From Exiguobacterium profundum (GTDB lineage: Bacteria; Bacillota; Bacilli; Exiguobacteriales; Exiguobacteriaceae): a stretch of DNA of 64,000 bases. This document shows, piece by piece, positions 51,373-60,188 of this stretch. The stretch spans positions 1,737,051 to 1,801,050 of the forward strand of contig NZ_MRSV01000001.1 of the NCBI RefSeq assembly GCF_001909285.1, given 5' to 3'. Each line of letters begins with the position of its first letter. The first letter of the stretch is position 1. Under the pieces are notes generated by a model, which was not told the DNA's origin, made no database searches, and saw only the letters and a list, made by a program, of their open reading frames with translations. The translations under genes were made by a program, and so were the position numbers.

Positions 51373-52034
51373 CCGTTCACCTCGAGCGAATATCCGACAC
51401 CTCGTACGGTTCGAATTGTCAGAGCAGGGTGATCGAACCGATTACGAAGTCGCTTGATATGAACATCAACTGTTCGCTCATCCCCCTCGAAATCAAATCC
51501 CCATACCAAATCAATTAACTCCTCACGACGATACACTCTTCCCGGAAAAGAGGCGAGTTGAAATAATAGTTCAAACTCTTTTTTAGGGAGATAGAACAGC
51601 TGACCCTCAAGCGTCACCTCGTATTCTCTTAAATCGAGTCGAAGAGGACCGGCTTGAATTTGTGAAGCGGCAGAACGTTGATAACGTCGCGAGACGGCTT
51701 GCAATCGAAAGAGTAACTCCTCAGGGATGAACGGTTTGGTCACATAGTCGTCTGCCCCATGAACGAATCCTTGACGCTTATCCTCCCATTCATCGAGAGC
51801 GGTTAGTAAAATGACGGGAATATCGAGAGTCGCCTTGATTCGTCGACACAATTCACGACCGTCAAGCCCTGGGAGCATGATGTCGACAATCGCGGCATCG
51901 ATTGGTTGCATCGTGAAACGTTCTTCGCCTGTGTTCCCGTCGGTCGCTGTCAACACCTCATGACCCGCATCCTCGAACGTTTCTTTCACAAGGCGTAAAA
52001 TGGAGGGGTCGTCTTCTACGATGAGTATACGCAT
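51369..52034 (-). CDS. OmpR-family response regulator
   Basis: A 221-residue two-domain regulator. The receiver domain has the acidic pocket EDD (7-9), Asp51 in AIVDIMLPG as phosphorylation site, and the conserved Lys in DDYVTKPF. The C-terminal winged helix has LPKKEFELLFQLASFPGRVY and ERTVDVHIKRLRNRFD. The ATG at 52034 is chosen by the usual MRILIVEDD start; an upstream extension to 52094 is unlikely. It pairs with the kinase gene that follows. Confidence 0.93.
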   Translation of the reverse strand: MRILIVEDDPSILRLVKETFEDAGHEVLTATDGNTGEERFTMQPIDAAIVDIMLPGLDGRELCRRIKATLDIPVILLTALDEWEDKRQGFVHGADDYVTKPFIPEELLFRLQAVSRRYQRSAASQIQAGPLRLDLREYEVTLEGQLFYLPKKEFELLFQLASFPGRVYRREELIDLVWGFDFEGDERTVDVHIKRLRNRFDHPALTIRTVRGVGYSLEVNG

Positions 52035-52071
52035 AGCGGTCGTTCCTTTCCTAAATAGGTTCGACACGAAA

Positions 52072-52098
52072 CGAGGTGACCCATGCGGAGTCACCTCG
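52072..52098 (-). terminator. Terminator of the gene at 52112
   Basis: On the minus strand CGAGGTGAC / GTCACCTCG with a 9-base loop, followed by TTTCGTG. It isolates the two-component operon from the upstream gene. Confidence 0.8.
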
Positions 52099-52111
52099 AA
52101 TCGTATCAGCT

Positions 52112-52999
52112 TTATTGCTTCGTCATCTCTTGATGAAGGGCACGGAGGGCGCGGATGAACGCATCCTTAAAGTATTTGTCTTCTTGTGTCTCTAATGTTT
52201 GGATGGCCTTTTGGTCACCGTTACTCGCTTTGACGAGAAGATTCACGACTGTTCCCCAGCGTTTCACATGTTCTGGACGAGGGTGGTTCAACGCGGTCGT
52301 CAGCGTGAACCAATACGGTTGATCGCGTCGCTGCAACGTGGCAATCATCCGTTTGGCAAGGAGCGATTCTTCTTCAGAAGGGATTGTTGCCGTGGCGAAC
52401 CAACCGAGCATCGAAGCGCTCATCGATTCAAGTTCTTGTTTCATTGCAGGTTCGATTGGCATCCGTCCGAAGTCTGTCACGTTGACAAATACCAATCGGT
52501 CTTTCGGGTCAATATGTGTGATCCATCCTGACACTGACTTCAGCTTTTCACGTTCTTTTGACTGGGCTTTACACGTATACCCTTGAAGTTTTCCGATGTA
52601 GATGCGGAATTGTCCACGGTCGACATGTTTGTCCACCTTGAACTCGATTTCTTGTCCTGCTTGAAACGGTTGATTCCGTTTATTCAACGTCTGACCCTTT
52701 TTCAATTCGTGTCGCTTGGAAATATGACGCAATGCTTCTTGTTCAGTCCGATCATCCAATGTCCAAAGGTTGTGAGGGGTCACGTTTTTAAAACGATGAC
52801 GCCGGACGTAGATGTATTGGTCGAGTGCGTCGATCGCGTCTGCGGAAGTGGCAGTTCCATTCAAATAGTCATCAGCGATATCACGTAAGGTGAGGGATTC
52901 GAGACGATCGATATGTCCTGAATAGGGAACGCTTCCGACAACAAATAACGCGGTCGCAATCAACTCACTTTCTCGAGGGGTCAGCGGTCGTTTGGCCAT
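52112..52999 (-). CDS. Unknown protein
   Basis: A 295-residue soluble, basic protein. No family is recognised. The middle part (residues ~95-190) looks beta-rich (EIEFKVDKHVDRGQFRIYIG, RLVFVNVTDFGRMPIEP), and the N- and C-terminal parts look helical. It begins with ATG 52999, preceded by GAGAGGAAG. Its own terminator lies downstream. Confidence 0.6.
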   Translation of the reverse strand: MAKRPLTPRESELIATALFVVGSVPYSGHIDRLESLTLRDIADDYLNGTATSADAIDALDQYIYVRRHRFKNVTPHNLWTLDDRTEQEALRHISKRHELKKGQTLNKRNQPFQAGQEIEFKVDKHVDRGQFRIYIGKLQGYTCKAQSKEREKLKSVSGWITHIDPKDRLVFVNVTDFGRMPIEPAMKQELESMSASMLGWFATATIPSEEESLLAKRMIATLQRRDQPYWFTLTTALNHPRPEHVKRWGTVVNLLVKASNGDQKAIQTLETQEDKYFKDAFIRALRALHQEMTKQ

Positions 53000-53169
53000 G
53001 GTGCACTTCCTCTCTTAATTCATATGATTAGTATAACAAAAACAGTTAGAATGTTGTGAACTCAACTGCGATTTGGAAAAAAATGAGGAATGGACAGGAT
53101 TCCCACCATTTATCTCGAATAATGACTTGTAGAGAATCGGATGTAGGAATGAAAAAGTGAGGTGAGGCA

Positions 53170-53577
53170 ATGAAGCTCTCCATCGAATCTGGGGATTATG
53201 TCGTATTGATTGAAATCAATAAAGAAGTACTCAAATGTGCATCCCTTGAGGAAGCCGATCAGGCAGATCGTCTGCGATATGAACTCGTTGGTCGGATGAG
53301 CGAACGCTTGCCAGCAGAAGTCATCGTTCCGTCGATCATCGATTACATTCGCTTCGGAAGCGGATATATCGGAGATCGCATCGTCTGGGACGCTGAAACG
53401 GAGTCTTTTTTTTGCCAGCAGTTTGAGACCATTGACGGGTCTCCACTTGGAGAGGACCTCGAAGGATTCCGTCCCGACCCAAGCCGGGTGGAACTGGCGC
53501 GCTACTATACGTACTTGACGATTGGACGAATTGTCGAGTTTGATATGCTGCACCCGGATGAGCCGAGCTATTGGTAA
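53170..53577 (+). CDS. Unknown protein
   Basis: A 135-residue acidic cytosolic protein without recognised family (for example LKCASLEEADQADRLRYELV and RVELARYYTYLTIGRIVEFD). GAGGTGAG precedes the ATG. A T8 run at codons for SFFCQQ is in frame. The gene stands alone. Confidence 0.55.
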   Translation: MKLSIESGDYVVLIEINKEVLKCASLEEADQADRLRYELVGRMSERLPAEVIVPSIIDYIRFGSGYIGDRIVWDAETESFFCQQFETIDGSPLGEDLEGFRPDPSRVELARYYTYLTIGRIVEFDMLHPDEPSYW

Positions 53578-53671
53578 ACTTAGCGACAACTTTTTATTCA
53601 AAAAAAGGGAAATCTAATCCAAAGTTTGAGATAATGGAGTCACTTTATCAGTTTGGAATGGAGCGGAAGGA

Positions 53672-55120
53672 ATGAAAAAGATTGCCCTTTTGACAGCGAT
53701 TGCCCTTTTACTGCCGGTCGGAGTAGATGCAGCACAGCCGGTCATCCTTAAGAAACATGGTTACGTCGTCTCAGAACCACAAGTCACGAGCCAATATTAT
53801 GTGAAGCAAATCGGTATGGATTTGGCCTGGAATAAGACGAGAGGCGCAACTGATATCGTTGTGGCGCTGATTGACTCGTCAGCTGACCGTAACCATACGG
53901 ATTTGAAGAACGTTCCTCGTGTCGTCAATTCCATGAAAGGTCCATACACTGCGGATATTCATGGCACACATACCGCTGGGATTATGGCCGGGAAACATAA
54001 CCGTTTTGGGATCGCCGGACTCGCGCCGAACGTCCGCTATCACTTTTATAATGTGTTCTACGGGGTGAATTCAGATAAAACAGACTCTTGGACGGTCGCC
54101 AATGCAGTGGATACGGCTGTAGCGAAAGGGGCGAACATCATCAACCTCTCGCTTGGAGGGGATGATTATGATAGTCGTTTGGCCACATCGATTAAACGGG
54201 CAAGGGCGAAAGGGGTCATTATCGTCGCATCATCTGGAAATGATCGAAAACAGACGATCAATTTTCCTGCAAACATGAAAGAGGTAATCGCGGTCGGTGC
54301 AATCGATTCTAGACATCGTCTCGCGAGCTTTAGCAATATGGACGATCGCGTCAAAATCGTGGCGCCAGGTGTGAACATCCTCTCTCTAGGAATCAACAAC
54401 CGCTTTGTCTTTATGGACGGGACCTCGATGGCGGCACCGATGGTCACGGCGAGCCTCGCGCTCGTCAAATCGATCAATCCTTATTTGACACCTGGTGAGA
54501 TCGACCAGTTGATTGCGAAGATGCCAAAAGCCTCCAGAAAGTCTTATACGGAATTGAATGCGATGAAACTGCTAGAGGCAACGGCTCGCCCTATTCACAT
54601 CTCTGCCCCTTCGGTGTGGAAGAGTCGATACGTGAATGATGTTAAGTTGAGTGTCATGAACCATTCGAACTTAAAGTCCTCGTTCACACTGTATCAAGGG
54701 AACAAGAAAGTCAAGACGCTCACACCAAATCGGTCGTTCACGATGTATTCGAGCGGGGATTGGTTACCGAGCGGACAATATCGCATCGTCGGTCAAGTCA
54801 CGGATGGAAAACATAAGCGATACACGAGCCGAACGATTGATTATGTCAACACGTTGAAGACGGCAGTGTCTGTAAAGGTATCGGAAGAAGGGACGTTCTC
54901 GATTCACACGACACGAAAAGGCACGGTCACGGTACTTGATTCAAATGGGAAGGTCTTGTACGAAGCCCTCCACATCGCCGGGACATTCCCGGTAAGAGGG
55001 AATACGACACAGAAGCTGACGGTCATCCTTAAACCGACGGACCTTCGCGAAAAAGTGGTGACGACATCTTTTGAGCCACCAATCATCGAAGACGAGCCTC
55101 CGGTCACAGAGACCTTGTAA
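53672..55120 (+). CDS. Secreted subtilisin-like serine protease (S8)
   Basis: A 482-residue protein. A signal peptide (residues 1-20, cut after VDA) is followed by an S8 catalytic domain with Asp68 in VALIDSSADRNHTDL, His97 in DIHGTHTAGIMAG, Asn190 in VASSGNDR and Ser252 in DGTSMAAPMV. A ~170-residue C-terminal beta-rich region follows (about 305-482), probably two Ig-like domains. There is no long inhibitory I9 propeptide between signal and catalytic domain: only ~40 residues, which is unusual for an active subtilisin. It ends at a terminator. Confidence 0.9.
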   Translation: MKKIALLTAIALLLPVGVDAAQPVILKKHGYVVSEPQVTSQYYVKQIGMDLAWNKTRGATDIVVALIDSSADRNHTDLKNVPRVVNSMKGPYTADIHGTHTAGIMAGKHNRFGIAGLAPNVRYHFYNVFYGVNSDKTDSWTVANAVDTAVAKGANIINLSLGGDDYDSRLATSIKRARAKGVIIVASSGNDRKQTINFPANMKEVIAVGAIDSRHRLASFSNMDDRVKIVAPGVNILSLGINNRFVFMDGTSMAAPMVTASLALVKSINPYLTPGEIDQLIAKMPKASRKSYTELNAMKLLEATARPIHISAPSVWKSRYVNDVKLSVMNHSNLKSSFTLYQGNKKVKTLTPNRSFTMYSSGDWLPSGQYRIVGQVTDGKHKRYTSRTIDYVNTLKTAVSVKVSEEGTFSIHTTRKGTVTVLDSNGKVLYEALHIAGTFPVRGNTTQKLTVILKPTDLREKVVTTSFEPPIIEDEPPVTETL

Positions 55121-55123
55121 GAT

Positions 55124-55160
55124 AAAAAGCCGCCTACTCCTAACGGAGAGACGGCTTTTT
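55124..55160. terminator. Bidirectional terminator
   Basis: AAAAAGCCG / CGGCTTTTT with an inner CTCC / GGAG stem, between the convergent protease gene and the gene at 55165. Confidence 0.8.
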
Positions 55161-55164
55161 CTAT

Positions 55165-55569
55165 TTAATCGATGGTGATGGCTTCTCCACACCAACGGAT
55201 ACTCGCTTCTAATACGTTCCCTTGGTCATCAATATGCTCGAAACTGAGTTTCCCATCTCGGATGATTTCGCAAAGACCGACTCGGACACGGTCGCTCCAA
55301 GCGCGACGCGTCTCATTCGTTTCATCGAACACTGGAATGGCGTCCGGGAAGCGCTCCTCGAGATGTGCTAAATTGTGATGGTCAAAATGATAAGGTCGTT
55401 TCGAGAGTTCGTTCGGTGCCTTGATGTCGAACGGTTCAAACCCTCGGACGAGACGATTATTTCGGTAGAAGGCGAACACGCCGTTGTTCGGGTGGAGCAC
55501 TTTAATGTCATCGATTTCTATTACATAAGTCAGACGTTGAATCCAACCGTTTTTTGTTTTCTTTTTCAT
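55165..55569 (-). CDS. Unknown protein (DUF6516-like pattern)
   Basis: A 134-residue cytosolic protein. The HFDHHNLAHLEERFPDAIPV segment and the closing LEASIRWCGEAITID are distinctive, but no family can be named with certainty. ATG at 55569 is 7 bases behind GGAGGGA; the TTG before it is less likely. Confidence 0.5.
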   Translation of the reverse strand: MKKKTKNGWIQRLTYVIEIDDIKVLHPNNGVFAFYRNNRLVRGFEPFDIKAPNELSKRPYHFDHHNLAHLEERFPDAIPVFDETNETRRAWSDRVRVGLCEIIRDGKLSFEHIDDQGNVLEASIRWCGEAITID

Positions 55570-55677
55570 CAAAATCCCTCCTTATTCAATGAACACGCCT
55601 TATTTTAGCGCTGACTGAACGTAAAATCAAGTTTCGAATTTAAGTTGTCAACCGTTCAAATTTCAGCTACAATGGTT

Positions 55678-56075
55678 GAAGTGACTATGAAGTCTGGACA
55701 ATCGCGGGACACAAGTCTTGAGGAAAGTCCATGCTCGCACAGCCTGTGATGGCTGTAGTGATCGTGCTACACGAAACGATAAGTGTAGGCAACGCAAGTT
55801 GACGGCAGAAGAAACACCTAAGTCCTCGGATATGGTGTCCGCTTCTTGAAAGTGCCACAGTGACGGAGTCTGATCGGAAACGTTCAGAGTGGAACGAGGT
55901 AAACCCCACGAGCGAGAAACCCAAACTATGGTAGGGGAACTTCCAGACCGGAATCGAACGGGACGGAGGGCGCCGATGTGCGCAGATAGATGATTGTCAC
56001 TCCATCGTGCCAGGGAGACCGCTATGAGCACCGGAGTACAGAACATGGCTTACAGGACAACATAGTCTCAACTGA
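55678..56075 (+). ncRNA. rnpB: RNase P RNA, Bacillus (B) type
   Basis: The catalytic RNA that trims the 5' end of tRNA precursors. Conserved regions are GAGGAAAGTCCATGCTCGCAC (CR-I, 55720-55740, beginning GAGGAAAGTCC), AGAAACCCAAACT (CR-IV region, 55915-55928), and AGAACATGGCTTACAGG (CR-V, 56039-56055). P1 is formed by GACTATG near 55683 and CATAGTC near 56061. The exact ends are approximate. A terminator follows, then a YpsC-type gene, which is the order also seen in Bacillus. Confidence 0.95.
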
Positions 56076-56082
56076 CAACGAC

Positions 56083-56118
56083 AAGGAGTTCAAGCACATA
56101 TACTTGAGCTCCTTTTTT
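56083..56118 (+). terminator. Terminator of rnpB
   Basis: AAGGAGTTCAAG / CTTGAGCTCCTT (one mismatch) followed by TTTTTT. Confidence 0.9.
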
Positions 56119-56181
56119 CTTGATTTTTTTACAACTTACAAAATGACTGAAAGATATTTATGTAGAAGGAAGGCGATTTAG

Positions 56182-57345
56182 ATGGCAAAACGCAAACTGA
56201 TTGCGACGGCAGCGATGGGAATCGAGGCACTTGTGGCAAAAGAAGTAAGGGATTTAGGATACACGTGCGAAGTCGAGAACGGACGGATTTATATCGATGC
56301 GGAAATGGAAGACATCCCACGTCTGAACATGTGGTTGCGGACAGCAGACCGGGTCAAACTCGTCGTTGCCGAGTTCAAGGCGACAACGTTTACAGAATTG
56401 TTTGACGGGGTCGTAGCGTTACCATGGACCGACCTCATGCCGTGGGACGCGGCGTTCACGGTCGACGGACGCTCGGTCAAATCAAAGCTGTTCTCGATTC
56501 GTGACTGTCAGAAAATCACGGAGAAGGCGATCGTTGAAGCGATGCAACGCGGCTATCGTAAAGAGGGAGAATGGTTGCCGAAGTCAGGCGCGAAATTCCC
56601 AATCGAAGTCGCTCTTTTGAAAGATGTGGCGACCATCACGATCGATACGTCCGGTCCACTTCACCGTCGAGGCTACCGTGAGCTTCATTCGCAAGCTCCA
56701 CTCAAAGAGACGATGGCAGCGGCGATGATTCAATTGACAAACTGGCGTCCGGACATGCCGTTTTATGACGTATTTACAGGTTCAGGGACGCTCGCCATCG
56801 AAGCGGCGATGATTGGACGAAATATCGCGCCGGGTATCAACCGTGAATACTTCGCACAGGATTGGACATGCATCCCGAAAAAAGCCTGGTATGCGGCAAT
56901 CAATGAAGCGAATGAGAAGGCGGAGTGGGATAAACCGTTAAAAATCTATGGAATCGACCTCGATCCGCGGATGGTGAAACTTGCAAAAGACAATGCGGAA
57001 CTCGCTGATGTTCGTGATGCAATCACGTTCGTCCATAGTGACGCAGCCGCACTGAAGCCGAAAGAAGAGTACGGGGTCATCATCGGAAACCCACCTTATG
57101 GGGAACGACTTCAGTCAGAAGAAGAAATTATCGACTTGTACGAGCGAATCGGAGAGCAATATGCGAAATACCCTGGTTACAGCGTCTACATGTTGACGAG
57201 TTATGAAGACTTCGAGAAGGCATACGGGCGCCCGGCGACGAAGCGTCGGAAGCTGTACAACGGAAATATCGAGACGCAATATTACCAATACTTCGGAAAG
57301 CGCCGTCCACGTCCGGACCGTGACGCGAAACCGAAATCAGAATAA
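56182..57345 (+). CDS. ypsC: THUMP domain class I SAM-dependent RNA methyltransferase (RlmL/YpsC type)
   Basis: A 387-residue enzyme: a THUMP RNA-binding domain (residues ~1-160, with FTVDGRSVKSKLFSIRDCQK) and a Rossmann methyltransferase domain. Motifs are FYDVFTGSGTLAIEAAMIG (I), IYGIDLDPRMVKLAKDNA (II) and the N6/N2-type catalytic NPPYGER (IV). It corresponds to Bacillus YpsC, a probable 23S rRNA guanine-N2 methyltransferase. Synteny with rnpB supports this. It ends at a hairpin terminator. Confidence 0.92.
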   Translation: MAKRKLIATAAMGIEALVAKEVRDLGYTCEVENGRIYIDAEMEDIPRLNMWLRTADRVKLVVAEFKATTFTELFDGVVALPWTDLMPWDAAFTVDGRSVKSKLFSIRDCQKITEKAIVEAMQRGYRKEGEWLPKSGAKFPIEVALLKDVATITIDTSGPLHRRGYRELHSQAPLKETMAAAMIQLTNWRPDMPFYDVFTGSGTLAIEAAMIGRNIAPGINREYFAQDWTCIPKKAWYAAINEANEKAEWDKPLKIYGIDLDPRMVKLAKDNAELADVRDAITFVHSDAAALKPKEEYGVIIGNPPYGERLQSEEEIIDLYERIGEQYAKYPGYSVYMLTSYEDFEKAYGRPATKRRKLYNGNIETQYYQYFGKRRPRPDRDAKPKSE

Positions 57346-57352
57346 TGAATCG

Positions 57353-57379
57353 ATGACCGTTCAACTGAGCGGTCATTTT
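57353..57379 (+). terminator. Terminator after ypsC
   Basis: ATGACCG / CGGTCAT stem, extended by further pairs toward the loop, followed by TTTTC. Confidence 0.75.
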
Positions 57380-57426
57380 CTGTTTTATTAGAGCAAACGC
57401 ACTTGTTTCATCATCCGTCTAACAGG

Positions 57427-57447
57427 TTATACATAACATATGTATAA
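57427..57447. promoter_or_regulatory. Palindrome over the promoter of the gene at 57465
   Basis: TTATACATA-ACA-TATGTATAA is a perfect 9-bp inverted repeat. Its right arm contains the start of a -10 box TATAAT (57443-57448). It fits an operator for a dimeric repressor; the repressor is unknown. Confidence 0.5.
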
Positions 57448-57464
57448 TTAGAGGGGGACAGATG

Positions 57465-57647
57465 ATGGAAAAGTATACCGTCGAATATCAGTTACATGTG
57501 AAAGAACAAAACACTCGGACGGTCGAGGTAGAAATGGACCGTGTGCCGGACTTAAATAATCAAGAAGAATTACATGCGGCTTACCAGATTGTATCTGACG
57601 CGATTCGTGAACCGATCACAAGTTTTGAGATTGTATCTATTACGTGA
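57465..57647 (+). CDS. Small unknown protein
   Basis: A 60-residue acidic protein (EKYTVEYQLHVKEQNTRTVE, ending in ITSFEIVSIT) with a beta-alpha-beta look. GGGGGA lies 8 bases before ATG 57465; ATG 57462 is an alternative. It has its own promoter with a palindrome and its own terminator. No family is recognised. Confidence 0.6.
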   Translation: MEKYTVEYQLHVKEQNTRTVEVEMDRVPDLNNQEELHAAYQIVSDAIREPITSFEIVSIT

Positions 57648-57674
57648 GCCCGAGGCAATCGCTTCGGGCTTTCT
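57647..57674 (+). terminator. Terminator after the small gene
   Basis: AGCCCGA / TCGGGCT with a loop of about 10 bases, followed by TTTCT. Confidence 0.8.
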
Positions 57675-57698
57675 ACATAATATTGGAGGAGTGAGCAA

Positions 57699-58601
57699 AT
57701 GAATATTTTAGTAGTGGGCATCGGGGATGTCGCCAAAAAAGCATATCTACCTGTATATGCCGGATTAAAGGACGTTGATGTGTATCTCGTCTCAAGGAAT
57801 GAACAGAAGTTACACGATATCATCTCGACCTTTCGTTTCAAAGGAGGGTACTCAGACCTACACGCCGTGCCGATGACAGAAATCGATGCGGTCATGATTC
57901 ATTCGACGACAGCTGTTCATTATGAGCAAGCCGAGTATTGTCTACGGCAAGGAAAGCATGTCTTCATCGACAAACCGATCACGTTCACTCTTGGAGAGAC
58001 GGAACGACTCGTCGCGCTTGCTAAAGAGAAAGGCGTCCATCTCGTCACAGGCTTCAATCGCCGATTTGCCACGGCTACAAAGGCACTTAAACAAGTAAAA
58101 GAAAAAAATATGGTCTTCATTCAAAAGAACAGAACGTATAAACCGGCATCGCTTCGTGAATTTGTGATCGAGGATTTCGTGCATGTCGTCGATACGCTCC
58201 GTTATTTGACCGACCTTCAGCCTGTCGAACGTTTACGTGTCACACCTCGATTTGAAGGGGATGTGCTGAAACAAGTGATGATTCATTTCAAGGCAGGGGG
58301 AATCGAGGCAATCGGTTGGATGAACCGAGACAACGGTTGCACCGAAGAAGTGATGGAAGTCATGTCACCGACCGTGAAGCGGGTCACGCGTGATGTGGAG
58401 CGGATTACAGACTATGGACGAGACGGTGTGAAGGAATGGTCACTCGACCCATGGGAGTCGAATTTGAAACGTCGAGGGTTTATCGACCTTGTGGAAGACT
58501 TCTTACGTTTACTTCGTGGGGAACCGAACGCCTCCGTTGTCGCGGAAGACAGTCTCGAGACACATCGTCTCTGTGAAGAGATTCTAAAGGAAGTGCGGTG
58601 A
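57699..58601 (+). CDS. Gfo/Idh/MocA family oxidoreductase
   Basis: A 300-residue NAD(P)-dependent oxidoreductase. The N-terminal Rossmann domain has VVGIGDVAKKAYLPVY, AVMIHSTTAVHYEQAE and the family motif KHVFIDKPIT (Glu-Lys-Pro variant with Asp). VTGFNRRFA follows, and the C-terminal domain has DFVHVVDTLRYLTDL with the catalytic-type His-x3-Asp. GGAGGAG precedes the ATG. The substrate is unknown. Confidence 0.88.
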   Translation: MNILVVGIGDVAKKAYLPVYAGLKDVDVYLVSRNEQKLHDIISTFRFKGGYSDLHAVPMTEIDAVMIHSTTAVHYEQAEYCLRQGKHVFIDKPITFTLGETERLVALAKEKGVHLVTGFNRRFATATKALKQVKEKNMVFIQKNRTYKPASLREFVIEDFVHVVDTLRYLTDLQPVERLRVTPRFEGDVLKQVMIHFKAGGIEAIGWMNRDNGCTEEVMEVMSPTVKRVTRDVERITDYGRDGVKEWSLDPWESNLKRRGFIDLVEDFLRLLRGEPNASVVAEDSLETHRLCEEILKEVR

Positions 58602-58660
58602 ACATACTGTTTCCGTCATATTCAGACCGGGTAAAAACCCGATAAAAGGAGGCGATTTCG

Positions 58661-60079
58661 TTGGATATTCGTGAACTGATTATGCAAATCAATGACTATT
58701 TATGGTCGTACCTTCTCATCTTCGTATTGATTGCAGGAGGTCTTTATTTTACGATTCGGATGGGGTTCGTTCAATTTCGAATGTTACCGGAAATGTTTAA
58801 ACTCTTATTCGTGAAAGGAATCAAGCATGAGAAAGGACAGGTCTCATCTTTCCAAGCGTTCGCCATCGGAACGGCTGCCCGTGTCGGTACGGGGAACATC
58901 GCCGGCGTATCGACGGCCATTGCCTTAGGAGGTCCCGGGGCAGTATTTTGGATGTGGCTCATCGCCTTGATCGGAGCAGCTTCGGCGTTTGTTGAAAGTA
59001 CGCTCGCCCAGGTGTATAAAGTGCATGACGGCAAGGCGTGGCGCGGTGGTCCGGCGTACTATATTGAGCGGGCTCTCGGTGCACGCTGGTTAGGCATCGT
59101 ATTTGCCATTTTGATTACGTTCGCGTTCGGTTTTGCGTTTAACTCCGTCCAGGCGAATACAATCGCACTCTCCGTGAATAACGTATTTGAGATCGATACG
59201 GTCTGGGTCGGCATCATCTTGTCCGTTGTCACCGCTATCGTCATCTTCGGTGGGATTCGTTCCATCTCGACCTTATCGGGAATCATTGTACCAATCATGG
59301 CGGGCGGTTATATCTTACTCGCCATTTGGGTCGTCCTTACGAATCTTGATGTCGTGCCACAGGTGTTCTCCGCCATCTTCTCTGAAGGTGTCCTCGGTTT
59401 CCAACAGTTGTTCGGTGGTGCGGTCGGTGCAGCCGTCCTCCAAGGAATTCGACGTGGTCTCTTCTCGAACGAGGCAGGTATGGGGTCTGCCCCGAACGCC
59501 GCAGCTACCGCTGAGGTGAGTCACCCGGTCAAGCAAGGATTGATTCAATCGCTTAGCGTATTCGTCGACACCTTGTTCATCTGTACCGCAACGGCGATGA
59601 TTGTCCTCATTTCAGGAGTGGAAGGCTCTGAAGCTTTCCAAGGGATTGAGCTTGCCCAAGAGGCGCTTCTCGTTGAAATCGGACCGATTGCGACGACTCT
59701 CATGACTGTCGCCATCTTACTTTTTGCTTTTTGTTCGATTTTGGCCAATTATTATTATGGAGAGACGAACATCGAGTTCATATCTGAGAAGAAGCGATAT
59801 TTGATAATCTATCGGATTGCTGTTGTCGGGATGGTCATGTTCGGGTCGGTGCGATCTGCGGGACTCGTCTGGTCGATTGCCGACATCTTTATGGGCTTGA
59901 TGGCACTCGTCAACATGTATGCGATTTTCCGATTGAGTAAAGTTGCCAAGACGCTCCTCGACGACTATATGGTCCAAAAGAAAGAAGGAAGAGACCCGGA
60001 ATTCTTTAAAGATGGTGTCGAACTTCCTGGTAAAGAACATATTGAAGCGTGGGAAACAAAGAAAGAAGAAATTAGTTGA
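58661..60079 (+). CDS. Sodium:alanine/glycine symporter (AGCS family)
   Basis: A 472-residue transporter with about 11 transmembrane helices. Family motifs are SSFQAFAIGTAARVGTGNIAGV (read as SSFQAFAIGTAARVG and TGNIAGV), RGGPAYYIERAL, RRGLFSNEAGMGSAPNAAATA and FCSILANYYYGETNIEF. It imports alanine or glycine with Na+ (or H+). The start is a TTG at 58661, 8 bases behind AAAGGAGG; no ATG is suitably placed. Confidence 0.92.
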   Translation: MDIRELIMQINDYLWSYLLIFVLIAGGLYFTIRMGFVQFRMLPEMFKLLFVKGIKHEKGQVSSFQAFAIGTAARVGTGNIAGVSTAIALGGPGAVFWMWLIALIGAASAFVESTLAQVYKVHDGKAWRGGPAYYIERALGARWLGIVFAILITFAFGFAFNSVQANTIALSVNNVFEIDTVWVGIILSVVTAIVIFGGIRSISTLSGIIVPIMAGGYILLAIWVVLTNLDVVPQVFSAIFSEGVLGFQQLFGGAVGAAVLQGIRRGLFSNEAGMGSAPNAAATAEVSHPVKQGLIQSLSVFVDTLFICTATAMIVLISGVEGSEAFQGIELAQEALLVEIGPIATTLMTVAILLFAFCSILANYYYGETNIEFISEKKRYLIIYRIAVVGMVMFGSVRSAGLVWSIADIFMGLMALVNMYAIFRLSKVAKTLLDDYMVQKKEGRDPEFFKDGVELPGKEHIEAWETKKEEIS

Positions 60080-60098
60080 AGGATCATCAATCAATGGG

Positions 60099-60123
60099 AC
60101 GTCCCTGGCAAACAGGGGCTTCC
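60099..60123 (+). terminator. Possible weak terminator
   Basis: GTCCCTG / CAGGGGC with a short loop, followed by TTCCTCTTC. The T run is poor. Confidence 0.45.
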
Positions 60124-60188
60124 TCTTCATTTTGAACTTATTATTTCAAATACCGCATTATATTATAAAAAGAAAGTAGAGAGTATCG

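Noticed and set aside
55663-56046. Minus-strand frame of 127 codons
   Set aside because: It is antisense to RNase P RNA.
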